From Scalesia atractyloides (lineage: Eukaryota; Streptophyta; Magnoliopsida; Asterales; Asteraceae), in NCBI GenBank assembly GCA_947069175.1, contig CAMTDV010000022.1, forward strand, positions 35,093,476 to 35,157,475: a DNA stretch of 64,000 bases, given 5' to 3'. Shown piece after piece: positions 1 through 11,304 of this stretch (position 1 is its first letter; each line of letters starts with the position of its first letter). The notes under the pieces were generated by a model. The model was not told the origin of the DNA, did no database searches, and was given only the letters and a program-made list of their open reading frames with translations. The position numbers were made by a program, and so were the translations under genes.

Positions 1-1240
1 TATATATATAAAATTATTTTCAAAGTGAGTACATAGTTCCCCTCTTTTACATTTTCTAAATGTTTTGGGGTGAATTATATGTGCCTATAATTATTTTTAA
101 GATTTCAAACAATTTACATGGTTTATATATGCAAAATGATTTTCAATGTGAGTACATAGTTCCCCTCTTTTACGTTTTGCAAATGTTTTTGGTTGACTCA
201 TATGTGCTAAGTCATTTTCAAGTTTTCAAAAAAAAAAAAAAATGTCTATGGTTTAGATATAAAAAAATACGATTTCAATAATGTGAACAACTTGCTAATG
301 CGTTATCCATAACACGAATGACATTCATTAGCTTAGGCCGAGCCGACCAGTAGTATGTTATGGTACTAGAGGACTGACAATCCCATTATCGGACTGTTCA
401 CTGGATTTGGTGGAAGTTTGGGTAATGACAGAAATTGTTTCTGATTAACAAATCATTTGTTGATTTGTTAGTCTAGTTAAAGAGACCCTTTGGTGGTGTA
501 TTAAAAATACCCTTTGGTGGTATAGTCAACACAGGTTTGAATGTGTTCATTAAACAACGATCAAAAGTTTTCACAACTAAAAACACAGACGATTTGTTTA
601 TGACATGGACAATTGGTTTTTGACATGGATGAATGGTTTATAACACAGACAAATGGTTTATAATAAGGACACATGGTTTTGAACAATGTCACGCAATGAT
701 TTTCACTTAAAGATATAAACCGTATGAAGTTTTCTTTTGAATCAATCTATTACAAGGTTTTTACAAAAGAAACGCTTTGGTCAAGATTCATGGCTACAAG
801 GTTTTCACAACTCTAACCAACTTGTATTATTTGGTAAATTGTATTGCAATATCAAACACTTTTGATACGAGGTTTTCACTTAATGACTCTTGTAGTCGGA
901 CGAGGTGTTGCAATGTGTTATACAAAACCACAAATTTGACACACTCACAAACCTATGTACTCGTCGGAATTTTTATGCTGACTCTCTTTTCACATATGTT
1001 TCAGGAGTCAATGCTTGATAATATGATGCATGCTTCACGTAGGAATGGACGCAGACCTTAGTGACTTAAAACATGATGACAATTTATTTATGTGTTGTTT
1101 CTGTTTATCCCAAGATAATGTAAAAATTTAACTTAATAAAACAAAATTTTAAATTCCATGAGTTGTGAAACAATAGTCGGTGACATGACTCCCCGATGTT
1201 TCCGCCGCGGTTCGTTGTTTTACGCGGTCAGGGTGTTATA
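1..1240 (+). repeat. GypA LTR, 3' part, cut by window start
   Basis: This is the reverse complement of the GypA LTR seen at 34041, 40809 and 44136. It ends GGGTGTTATA, with TA in place of the usual CA. It contains the family's short tandem repeats (about 585-685) and, at 15-200, a doubled block of roughly 115 bp around the motif GAGTACATAGTTCCCCTC. What follows is not a PBS but a minus-strand gag remnant, so this is a solo LTR or a 3' LTR inserted into the GypA-1 gag. The other end is outside the window. Confidence 0.85.
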
Positions 1241-1534
1241 GGTGGCACAATGGTCCAGTGCCATCGTATGGTTTCCTAATAGGAGGTTAAGCTGGTTGGT
1301 TGAGAGTAGCTTGATTGGGTTAAGTAACAACAACAAAGTTCTTTGAAGCCTTACGCTTCTTTGAATTCTTAAAGGGTTCGGTTTTTGGTTTCCTTTGGTT
1401 TCTCCTATGCAGTCTTGGAAGTTTGTTTCTTTTTGCCTTTACGAAAGCGTTTCCTTTTCTTGAATTGAGAGTCAGTTAGAGTTGCGGCTAGTTCGATTGC
1501 CTCTCTAAGGTAGCTGGCTTGCAAACTAGTGACT
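1241..1534 (-). pseudogene. gag: GypA-1 gag, second fragment (before the zinc knuckle)
   Basis: This minus-strand gag remnant continues directly from the fragment at 14333-14919 once Copia-1 is removed. The first codons after the junction read SLQASYLREAIELAATLTDS, the conserved LREAIELAATLTDSQ segment of plant Ty3/gypsy capsid proteins. A basic stretch (KKRKRFRKGKKK) follows and leads towards the zinc-knuckle linker. Several stop codons interrupt it. The closest comparison in this window is the gag end of GypA-2 at 40560-40808. It stops at 1241 where a GypA LTR abuts it. Confidence 0.8.
1530..1534. repeat. Left target-site duplication of Copia-1 (TGACT)
   Basis: TGACT lies immediately before the 5' LTR and is repeated at 14328-14332 after the 3' LTR. 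A 5-bp duplication is the normal product of Copia integrase. Confidence 0.93.
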
Positions 1535-1837
1535 TGTTGGGATTGGAGCTTAAAGGTTTATTCATTTATATTGTATTTTGGGCTTTTGGGTTAGTTTGGG
1601 CTTCCTAGAGCCAAGTGGGCCTAGGGTTGTATATTTGGGCTTTGTCATGTCTATAAATAGAGGTGTTAGGTCATTTGATAGGGGTTAGAGAGTTGATCAC
1701 AAAAGCTTGTATCTGACATCCTCTGGTGTATGCAAGTTACTATATTCAAGTTATTTAAGCTGTTCTTCATCCTGATCATAATTTCTGCAATTGATTAGGA
1801 TATCGATACCTGTTTGATCCGTTTTACGGGACTTACA
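1535..1837 (+). repeat. Copia-1 5' LTR
   Basis: It begins TGTTGGGATTGG and ends GGGACTTACA, with canonical TG...CA ends, and is 303 bp long. A TATA box (TATAAATA) lies at 1652-1659, so transcription should start about 30 bp downstream, near 1690. It pairs with 14025-14327. Confidence 0.96.
1652..1659 (+). promoter_or_regulatory. TATA box of the Copia-1 LTR promoter
   Basis: TATAAATA within GTCTATAAATAGAGG is an ideal plant TATA box in the U3 part of the LTR. The same motif is at 14142-14149 in the 3' LTR. Confidence 0.8.
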
Positions 1838-2615
1838 ATTGGTATCAGAGCAAGCTGTTCTAATACAGGCTCCGGGTATTGCTGTTTGAAGAAGTTTTTG
1901 AAGTTTATTGTTGCTGTTTGGATCGATTCTGACATTCCAGGATTACTGTTCTTCCACGAAGGGTACTATTTAGAAGAACTCGAAGAAGCTTTGCAGATTT
2001 CGGATTTAACACTGTTCCAGATCCCAAAGAACACGAAGAAGGTCTTCATAATTCGGATTTGATACTGTTCGGATTCCGAAGTACACGAAGGAGATCGTCT
2101 ATTCCGATTGATCCCTGACTGTTGCTTTATCCGGATTGTGATCCGAGTTACTGTTGCTGTTTTTGAATTCATTGAATTTCGGAATTCGGTTGCATAAAAG
2201 GCGGAGACACTGTTACGGATTGGGTTACGGTTCCGGATTTATAGGAGATAAGCAAGGCATTTCGGATTCTTCATTCCGGATTCTTGATTTCGATTTCAGT
2301 TCAGAGGTGTTTATTCCAAATTTGCATTTCGGATCTGCATTTAGGTCTTCTTTTTTCGGATTTCTTCTCGAATTTTCTTTTCGGATCTTCAAATCGGATT
2401 CTTGAATCCGGATTCCTATTTCTGGATCGCTTATTTCGGATATTTTATTCAGTTTGACCATCGTGGACTTCCGGATTGCCATTTCGGAAAAATCGTCTGG
2501 ATTGACCATATTGACTGCATAGTTGAATGTTTCGGATTGAGCACTGTTCATTAGAATCACTTAAATTAATTAAACTTTAAATCAAATTTGGTAAATTTTA
2601 ATTAATTTAGTCTCA
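1838..2615 (+). promoter_or_regulatory. Copia-1 5' leader with CGGATT motif array
   Basis: This leader is 778 bp from PBS to the gag ATG and appears noncoding. From 1995 to 2545 it is dense in TTTCGGATT / TTCCGGATT and the reverse AATCCG, about twenty occurrences by eye (for example 2001, 2054, 2132, 2217, 2233, 2263 and 2278). The same motif recurs in the spacer before ORF2 (10560-11040). Role unknown; packaging, dimerisation or transcriptional control are possibilities. Confidence 0.75.
1840..1851 (+). other. Primer-binding site of Copia-1 (initiator-Met tRNA)
   Basis: TGGTATCAGAGC starts two bases after the 5' LTR end. It is complementary to the 3' end of plant initiator-Met tRNA, the usual minus-strand primer. 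Confidence 0.93.
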
Positions 2616-5600
2616 ATGGCTGGATTCATGATAGCACAGGACCTGACCAATGCCACAGTAGCAGCCCTACAGTCGCAAACTTTAGCCCTCCACCAAGAGC
2701 TGGATCAGGTGATTGGCACTTCCACCAAAGTGCCACGTTTGTTATATGGTGATGAATATTACGAGTGGAAGTTCCGCTTTGAAAGTATTGCAAGGCAAAG
2801 GAACCTGGCGTGTGGAGATACATCATGAATGGTCCAAGGACCATAGTGTATAGCACAGAGCAAGATCCTGAAACTAAAATTCCCAAGCCTATGCACTTAT
2901 GGACTCCAGAGGATGTCAAAATCATAGAGGAAGATGAGAAGGCCTCTGCAACACTAACCATGGCTTTAGGACCCGATATCTCTATCGTGGTCAGGAACTG
3001 TAAAAATGCTAAAGAAGTTTGGAGTGAGTTGCAAAATCTCTACGAGGGAAACGCTAACATGAAAGCAAGTAGGGTGAACCAGCTGAATAAGCAATTCAGC
3101 TCGTTCAATCACATATATGGGGAAACCATCGAAAATCAGTTATCTGCTATGTCAAATTGGTCTCCCAGATGATTTCAGCTGAGATCACCCTCACCAACAG
3201 CGCTATGAACCGACAGTTGTTGAATTCACTGCCCAAAAGTTGGGATGTAGACGTGGGCATGATCAAAAAGACAAAGAACCTGAACGACGTCACTCTCACT
3301 GAGATATAGCTACTATCAAATCATGTGAATTGATAACAAACAAAGGGAGATCAACCATCAGAGCAGTCTGATGGCTGCAGGGATGACTGGTTAGAACACA
3401 TCTTTAATGTCACAGAATCTCATCTATAGTCCTCTGCAAGGAACTGAACAAGCCCCAGGTGGATCAAATGTGGTGTACAGTCCTGTTGTCACGCCTCAAA
3501 ATACTCAGTATGTGTATGGGTTTCAATCTCCCAAATCCTACAACGGTCTCAGCGGCTCAAGTCCATACACAGTTCCATGCTCAGTATCCCAACATGGTTT
3601 TCAGTCCCGCAACTCCTCAAACCGTGCAACAAGGCATTATTCCTCCAATGGGCGCACCTATCCCTGGCTCTGCACAACCCGCGCCCAACTCTGCATTTCT
3701 CACTAAGGAGAACGAAGAGAAGCTGGCGATTGCTGCATCAATGATCAAGAGCTTGAACGCCTTTCTGGCAGGCGATCTGACCCCTCCATCTATCTGCCAA
3801 CAGAAGTTGATCAAATCATGGAGGAAGACCTGGATGAGATCGACGTCTCCTGGAACTTAGTAATGGCTGCTTTTCGGGTCAACAAATTTCAGAAAAAGTA
3901 TGGAAGGCAACTTTGTACAACCTGAAGACTGGTCTCACAAAGGACAAATTGAGGTGCTACCGATGTCATGAACCATGCCATTTCGCTAGGGAATGCAAGA
4001 AGCCACCATCAGGGTATGTATCATCCAGGTTCGTCGATATACAGAGCAGTGACAGATAATTGGTTCCCATCTCTCCTTCCAAGTCAACTACGAGTCCATC
4101 TGGCAGCTCCGACGGGAAGTCTACAGCACTTGTGGCTCAACAGCATGAGGGCTTCAACTGGGTAGATGCTGCAGCTCAAATGGAAACCTTGAATCTATCC
4201 AAGAACAACAACCACTGCATGATGGCACAGACAACTGAGACACCCGATCTTTCGAAAAGGGTAAATCGAATACTCTGTTCTCATAGTTGTCGTTTTAAAT
4301 TATCTCAAATGCGCGCCCACAATTCAACTCTTGTGGCTGAATATCAACAAGCTGCGTCACAGAACATCGCCCTTAAACATAAGAACAAGCTTCTTATGGA
4401 GAAGGTCGAAGTGCATAAACAAGATGTGGCTCAGCTAAAGCTAGACTTGAAGCAACAGCAATGTTGGGTCTACGACTACAAGCTAAAATTAGCTGAAAAG
4501 GACGTAGAACTTCAAGCAGCCTTAGTCAAGCTGAATTCCTTGACAGTGAAGCTTCATGAAAATGAAATAAATATTAAGAAACTTGAAACTTCCAGCAAAT
4601 TAGTCAAGGACTTATGTGACCTCCAGCTTAATTATCAAAATAATTTCACTAAGGGTCTTAGGTACAATAGGGCACCTCCACCATATAATCATAACTACAC
4701 TAGAATGCCTGAAACTGAGGAAGAAACCGAAAATGTTGAAAAATGATATATGGTAAACGTCAGATTATTTAACTAAATCATGGACACCCTATTATCCTAA
4801 GTTCTCCAAATCCACTGAACTCAAGAAGGATGATGTGTTTTTGGATCCTACATCACCTCCTTGTGAAACTAGTAATCGTCCATCTGAGAGTACGGTGGAA
4901 TTGGAGACAGAAGTGCCTGAGGCAGAATCATCCACATCCTCTACAAACTTTAATGAAAAGGAATCTTTTTGATGCTCAAACTAAACTTGTGAACGATACT
5001 AATGTGTCTAATTCATTGTGTAGTTGAGGACATCACAAGGATGATGAGGAAGAATGTCTGAATATTCATTCAGACAATTCAGTTGATGATTATGCTTTTT
5101 ATAAACCTACCTTTGACATTTTAAATCACTTTCTTGCTGAACAATTTACATGCTCAAACAGTGTTGGTTGTGTTTAACATTTAGAAAGTTTAAATTCTGA
5201 TACTGATGTTTTGAATGATGCTAATAGCTGTAACAATTTGTGTGATGAGAAAATGAATTTAGCTGCAGGATTTACATCAACAGATGACTCGGCCTCATCA
5301 GCTTCAGCTGAGGATACCGAATGTTCATCTTCAGCTGAGGATACCGAGTGTTCATCTTCAGTTGAGGATGATGAAAGTTGATCTTCAGCATAGGATATCA
5401 AATGTTCACCTTCAGAGGCCGCATCTTTTGATGCATTTCATAGGAATGACAATGTTAACGATGACCAACCAACTGTTTCTGTCAATGTTGATGGTGACAT
5501 AATTCTAGAAGATTTGGACGACCCAATACAAGGGACTGATTCGGAAATGAAAGCAGAGGAACACAAATCTAAATTTGATTCAAATGCAACCTTTAAATCT

Positions 5601-6463
5601 GATAGTGAATCAAAATCTAAAATTTCTCTAAATTGCGAGGTTCCATCATCATCTTCTAAAATTTCTGAACATGATGTTCTTGTAGAGTCACTCGTGTCCT
5701 CTACAGAATCTGTCTCAAAGTGTGATTTGAAGAATAAGCCTAAAAAGAAAAGAACACGTAGATCTAAAAAGAAGAAAACCAAAGAAGTCTTAAACAATTC
5801 AAAGGCAACCGCTGAGTCCTCTCGTCAAACTGAGGAATTAGCTCAGCTTTCATCTGTTCTGAAACAATCTTCATGTTCAAAATCCTGTAATTCAAATAAA
5901 AAATCTAACAAGTGTGCTGATGGTTGTGCGTAGGACACCGCCAAGCCAAAGACCGTGCAACAGCTGTCAGTAAACGCCAGGAAGAAACTGACCGACAAAT
6001 TGCCCAGAATTTCCCAAGCTGAACGGACTGTTTTCTTCCAGAAGAGGCAGTCAACTATGGATCTCCTGGGCACATTGCTCAAAACTGTCAAAGGACCTTT
6101 ACCTCTTTCCATATTTTGTACTCAAGACATCAGAAGCCTGTGCCTAATCGCCAATATAAGGCTCGATTTGTGGCTAAGTCTTCTAATCAAGATTGGAACT
6201 TGGCCAAGAAACAAAATGTTAAACCCTTAAGACCCTCAGTGTCCTAGAATCCCTCTAGCACTCCTAGGTATTTGCAGAGGTCTGATTCGGTGACCTGGAG
6301 GCCTAAGTCAGTGGCCAAGACTCAGTCTACTAACCCCTTGTCTAGTAAATCAAAAGCATCATCAACCTCATCCTCAACTAGTTTGATCTTTCGGGAGGTT
6401 ACTTATGTTGATGCAAGAGGCAAACCCGGATCTTTTATGGCCTGGGTTCCAGTTTCTAACTAA
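2616..6463 (+). pseudogene. gag: Copia-1 gag: capsid domain, zinc knuckle, coiled-coil extension
   Basis: The start is ATG 2616 (MAGFMIAQDL). A Copia capsid (UBN2-type) domain runs to about 3300, with the typical GDEYYEWKFRFES and ATLTMALG...EVWSELQNLY blocks. A CCHC zinc knuckle lies at 3955-3996 (CYRCHEPCHFAREC, cysteines and histidine intact) for RNA binding. The long extension has a coiled coil (about 4300-4640, heptad-rich ALKHKNKLLMEKVE) and acidic/Lys-rich segments with a KKKRTRRSKKKK cluster near 5740. Around 6050 there is a degraded second knuckle (GHIAQNC) with its first two cysteines replaced. Frameshifts near 2806 and stops at 3172 and elsewhere break it. The extension makes gag about twice the usual Copia length. 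Confidence 0.85.
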
Positions 6464-6475
6464 ACCTGTTGAAAT

Positions 6476-9400
6476 GTGCAGGAACAGCTCTGGCGCGCTC
6501 TTGTTCGATTATGGTATATTGATAGCGGCTGTTCCAGGCACATGACAAGAAACATCTCGCAGTTGAATTACATTCAATTTTTTGATGGTGGGATTGTTCC
6601 CTTCGCAGGTGGAGAAATCGGGAAAATCACGATGACAGGAACAGTTTGCAATGGAGCTCTGAGTTTTAAGAATGTCAACTATGTACCAGAATGAAGCACA
6701 GTCTGTTGAGTGTGTCTCAACTCTGCGATAATCATCTGGATGTTCTCTTCACAAAGAAAGGATGCCATGTGCTAAAACCAGGTTTAATCATTCCAGATGA
6801 TTGGATTCTTCTGAAAGCTGCAAGAAAAGGAAACGCCTACGTCATTGATATGAATCAGGGTCCTTCTTACAAGCTCACAGGCCTTTTTTCTTCGACAGCC
6901 GAACATGACGCCATGCTATGGCATTGCAGACTGGGTCACATCAACATGAAGAATCTAAATCGTCTCGCTAAAGGTGGTTTGGTCAGAGATCTACCAGTTC
7001 GTGATTTCATGCAGATCGAAAAATGTGAATCATGTGCTCGTGGGAAACAACACCGTCACTTCTCAGGTCTTAGAACTGCTCCACATGGATCTCTTTGGTC
7101 CAACAGACATTCGCAGCATTGGAGGGAAGGCTTACTGTCTGGTTATTATTGGTGACTACTCTCGATTCACCTGGGTTTTCTTTCTTACACATAAAAGTGA
7201 AACCGCAAAGATAGTGAAACAATTTGTCACGCTTATGGAAAACCAGAACGATTCGAAGGTAAAGGCTATTCAGTACGAAATGGGACAGAGTTTAAGAATC
7301 TTACCTTAAACTCTTTCTGCTCCTCCAAGGGAATTGACAGACAGTTTAGTGTAGCCAGAACCCCACAGCAAAACAGGGTTGCCGAACGTAAAAATCGCAC
7401 ACTCATCGAGGTGGCACGAACTATGCTTGTTGAGTCCAAGCTACCCTTCATCTTCTGGGCCGAAGCAATCAACACTGGATGCTATATTCAGAATCATGCC
7501 CTGATCAACAAACACCACATGAAGACTCCATACGAAGTGGTTGAAGGTCGTAAACCTTCGCTCAAGGATTCTAAAGGAAAGTTTGAAGCACGCGAAGATC
7601 CTTGCATTTTTGGTGGTTATTCTAAAAATACGACATATCGCGTTTATAACAAGATCAAGAAGATGGTGGTGAAACCTACAATGTGGGTTGGCTGGAGGAA
7701 AATCCCAAGGACAAACGCATTGGTCCTGATTGGTTATATGAATACTCTTCCTTATTTAATCATTTTGATGTGTCTTCTAATATGTCCAAAGGAAACAGTT
7801 CGACGCCTTTCTCCCAACGGTGCCCATTCTTTCCGACGATGACTCTGACGCCGCTACGCTAAATGAGACACTAAAGCAGCTAACTGTAGATCCTCTTGGA
7901 GTCAATGACATAGTCTCGCCATCCTCCACAGCTTCACAATCTCAAGTCCCATCTATCTCTTCGTCTGTTCAGCCTAATCTTACTGAGGATGTGGTTTCTC
8001 CTCTAGAGCCACCTACGGCAGATGAAGGACTCCCTCCTGATGTTTTGGGCTCCTCCTTGTTTCCTGAGCCTACTCCCCTCGATTGTGTGGTGGATTCTTC
8101 ACAAAATACCTCTACAGGTGCCTCGATTGAGGGGCAGGCATCTAGAGTTGCTTCAGCTAGTGTCACCAACTTGCCAACCGATGTTTTGGTTCCTGCTACA
8201 CCAATACCACAACGTTTACAGCGTGATCACCCCATTGAGAATATCACTGGTCCTGTAAACGCTGCTATTCGCACACGCAATCAATCTGGGGATATCAATA
8301 CATGTCTTTATTCTTGCTTCATTTCCCAAATTGAACCTAAAATTATGACGTGGCACAACCGGGCTTTACTGATCCTGAAAGCCAGATTATGCTTATAAAT
8401 TAGACAAAGCCTTGGACGGGTTGCATCAAGCACCTCGCGCATGGTACGCTACTCTTACGGAGCATCTGCTTGCTTATGACTACATTCGTAGAACTATTGA
8501 CCAAACTATGTTTATTAAATGCGTTGATAAGGACATTATTCTCGTCCAAATCTACGTTGATGATATTATTTTTGGTTCCACCAATGATGGTTTGTGCCGC
8601 GAGTTCGAAGAAATCATGAAGAAGAAATTTGAGATGAGCTCATTGGGAGAGATGACCATATTTTTAGGACTTCAAGTTCGTCAGAGCTCTCAGGGTATAC
8701 TCATTCATCAAGGAAAATACGTACACGACGTTCTTGCCAAATTCAAGCTTACATATTCCAAGCCAATGGCTTCACCTATAGCGGAACGGCCTTTGTGAAA
8801 TGAAGATGCTAAAGGAACGCCCGTTAACCCTACCATGTATCGCTCTATGATTGGATCACTCATGTATTTACTGCTAGTCGGCCAGATATAATGTTTGTCG
8901 TCTGCTAGTGTGCTCGTTATCAGGCTACTCCTAAACTTTCTCATTTACATGCTGTTAAACGAATTTTTAAGTACCTCAAAGGGGCTCCATCTCTGGGCCT
9001 CTGGTATCCTAAAAATTCTGAATTTGAACAGTTTGTTTTCCCTGACAGTAATCAAGGAGGTACAGATAGGGACATGCGCTCAACGTCGGCTGGTTGCCAA
9101 TTTCTGGGAGATCGCCTAATTTCGTGGCAATGCAAGAAGCAGCAGACGGTTTCGCTTTCCACTGCAGAGGCAGAATATGTCGCAACATCTGCTTGCTGCT
9201 CCTAGGTTTTATGGATGCAACACCAGCTTGCGGATTACGGTTTGACTTATCTAAACACCATGATTTATTGTGATAATGATGCCGTAAACCAAATAGTTAA
9301 AAACCTTGTTTTCCACTCCAAAACCAAGCACATTAACATTAAAGTTCATTTTATATGCGATTGCTATGAAAAGGGTCTCGTAAAGCTTGAGCAAATCCAC

Positions 9401-9499
9401 ACTGATGCAAATGTGGCGGATTTGTTTACCAAACCCGTTAGCAACGCACGTTTTCAAGTGCTTGTGGATCTTCTCAAAATGATTCGGTTTTCTTCCTAA
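6476..9499 (+). pseudogene. pol: Copia-1 pol: protease, integrase, partial reverse transcriptase, RNase H
   Basis: The aspartic protease has active site DSG at 6521-6529 (YIDSGCSRHMTRN). The GAG-pre-integrase HHCC zinc finger is at about 6918-7050 (WHCRLGHINMKNLN...CESCARGKQHR). The integrase core is at 7090-7480 (GDYSRFTWVFF, then PQQNRVAERKNRTL); the second catalytic Asp is lost in a damaged stretch near 7270. The RT starts only at its middle: LDKALDGLHQAPRAWY, then YVDD at 8553-8564. The fingers and first palm motifs are deleted between about 8335 and 8345. RNase H is at about 9119-9499 (STAEAEYVATSACCS, then ADLFTKPV). Stops and frameshifts are frequent, so no active polyprotein is possible. 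Confidence 0.92.
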
Positions 9500-9582
9500 G
9501 CATCTACTCTCTATATTTATTTACTGTTTTTCATTTCTTTTTGTTGTGTCATAAATTTGTTCATATCTCTATGCACAAATTT

Positions 9583-9593
9583 AGGGGGAGAAA
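9583..9593 (+). other. Internal polypurine-tract-like sequence after Copia-1 pol
   Basis: AGGGGGAGAAA lies 84 bp after the pol stop. It resembles the terminal PPT at 14015-14024 but is 4.4 kb from the 3' LTR. Copia-2 has the same tract at the same relative place (23816-23828). It could be a second plus-strand primer or a relic of an older 3' end. Confidence 0.7.
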
Positions 9594-11290
9594 CAGTTCG
9601 AGTAAAAAAATAAATAAATAAAAAAATTAAAAAAATATAATTTTTGCAATGATAGGGAAATGAAATGAATATTCGTGATAAAATGTTTGACTAACACATG
9701 TAAGGTATAGGAGCGGAAAAGATTTGGATCGAAAGTGATGTGTCAGTAGGTCAAAAACTCAACCGGATGGGAAAAGTCAAATGATATAAACATAATGAAC
9801 TTTGTACTCAGTGGGTCACGTACTATAGGCATATGATTTTATGGTCTTAAATAGCCAACATCTGAGGTTTCGGGTCTTTATGCTGCTGAGTTATCCGGGG
9901 ATATCTTGACTGCCCTTCTGTTGCATCTAGATTATATGCAGACCTAGGCACAGTCAGAATATCTTTACAAAAGAGCCAAAATGGAAAGGCCAAAACCTAA
10001 AAGAACAAAAGTTTCTTTCTAAGTTCTTACGTACCTCTTAAGGTATTTGCCTAACCCTCAGGTCACTATTGGTCTCTCTGCTGTACGAAAGTACTGACCT
10101 GTTCACCAATAGCATGACGTTGTAAAACAAAGGATGACCTCGGTATACTCACCTGCTATGATGAACCGTTGTGCTTACCTTGATCGCGGGGGTATGTCAT
10201 GGTATGGGACACACGAGTATCTTAGTATAAAATTACCTTAAGCATATCATAAAGTCTAATCTACAAGGGTTGAGTTTTGGATTTAAGTGGACAAGTATAC
10301 TGACAATCGCTTAGACCAACCGAACCTGCTCATATCGAAAAATGTTCTTTGGTCAGCGTTTGAAACGATTTGATCCCTTAGCAATGCTGTGTTACTTGTT
10401 TATGTCTGTTTTAATAAGTTCTCCATGTGATGGTTGGATGCTTGGTTAGTTTACTTGATGATTTTGGTGGGATGGTTTTCTGTCAAGATATATTGGACTG
10501 GCCTAGTGTGCTTTGGGATTTGAGCCAGCCTGATGAAATTGGTTTTTAAGTCTAAAATTAAAATTGAGGTTACTATTCCGAATTAGGCTCAGTTTGGGCC
10601 AAGAATTACTGTTCTGGATTGGACTTGTCCGAAATGGCCCCTTTAGGACATTTTGAACAAGCCCAATGTGTTACTGTTCCGGATTGGGCCTGTCACAAGC
10701 CCAATCCGGATTCAAATATCAGGCTCATACCCATTTCAGAAAAACTATATTGTCATCTCTATTCTCATTTCGGATTATTCAAAATCCGAGTTACTGTTTG
10801 TTCTCTCTGATTCTCTCTCGAACTGAATATTTCGGACTACCCATTCCGGATCAGGTATATGTGCATTCGGATTGATCTTCAAAGAATTAGCATTTCGGAT
10901 TGATAATAGTGCTCATTTCAGATGGATATTCATCCGAAATGATGAACTCGGATCTCATTTCGGATTAATCTTCATCCGGGATGCATGTTTATCCGAGATA
11001 CATAATCCAGATTGATAAGAGAGTTCCGGATTCATTCTAAGTTTGGACCTTTTAAATTGTTGAACCCTTAACTAAGTTTGGACCTTTTAAAAGTTGAACC
11101 CTAACTAAGTTTGGACCTTTTAAAAGGTCGAACCCCTTAACTATTTTGAACTGGCTTTAATTTGAACCTTGACCTCTGTTGACCTGTCCAGTTAGTGTTA
11201 ACTCTGTAACTCAGTTAACTCAGTAACTTAGTTAACATAGTTAAATCAGTTTACTCAGTTTGCTTCTGTCAGTTGATTTCTAACTCGGTT
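9594..11290 (+). other. Copia-1 noncoding spacer between pol and ORF2
   Basis: There is no convincing reading frame here. The stretch 10178-10310 closely matches 24430-24550 of Copia-2. From 10560 to 11040 the CGGATT/AATCCG motif of the leader recurs about sixteen times. From 11040 to 11140 a unit of about 35 bp beginning AAGTTTGGACCTTTTAAA is repeated three times. From 11190 to 11290 AACTCAGTTAACTCAGT-type repeats lead up to ORF2. Confidence 0.7.
11040..11140 (+). repeat. Short tandem repeat, about 35 bp x 3
   Basis: Three imperfect copies of AAGTTTGGACCTTTTAAA followed by a GTTGAACCC-type tail lie in direct order, directly after the CGGATT array. Confidence 0.8.
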
Positions 11291-11302
11291 GATTTTTGAC
11301 AG
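11288..11302 (+). promoter_or_regulatory. Splice-acceptor-like sequence before Copia-1 ORF2
   Basis: GTTGATTTTTGACAG ends two bases before the ORF2 ATG (11305). A T-rich run followed by CAG fits a plant 3' splice site. A spliced subgenomic RNA for ORF2 is inferred, not shown. Confidence 0.4.
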
Positions 11303-11304
11303 AC

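Noticed and set aside
777..1061. 94-codon frame, with a reverse equivalent at 34222-34437
   Set aside because: It lies in the GypA LTR. The same sequence in other LTR copies has stops, and no domain is visible.
1846..1851. A tRNA gene near the TGGTATCAGAGC sequences
   Set aside because: Only the 12-14 bases complementary to the tRNA 3' end are present, each next to an LTR; no cloverleaf can be drawn.
9594..11290. A central LTR remnant between pol and ORF2, implying fusion of two whole elements
   Set aside because: After the internal polypurine tract I found no sequence resembling the Copia-1 LTR (no TGTTGGGATTGG or matching TATA region). The fusion idea stays possible only with full loss of that LTR.
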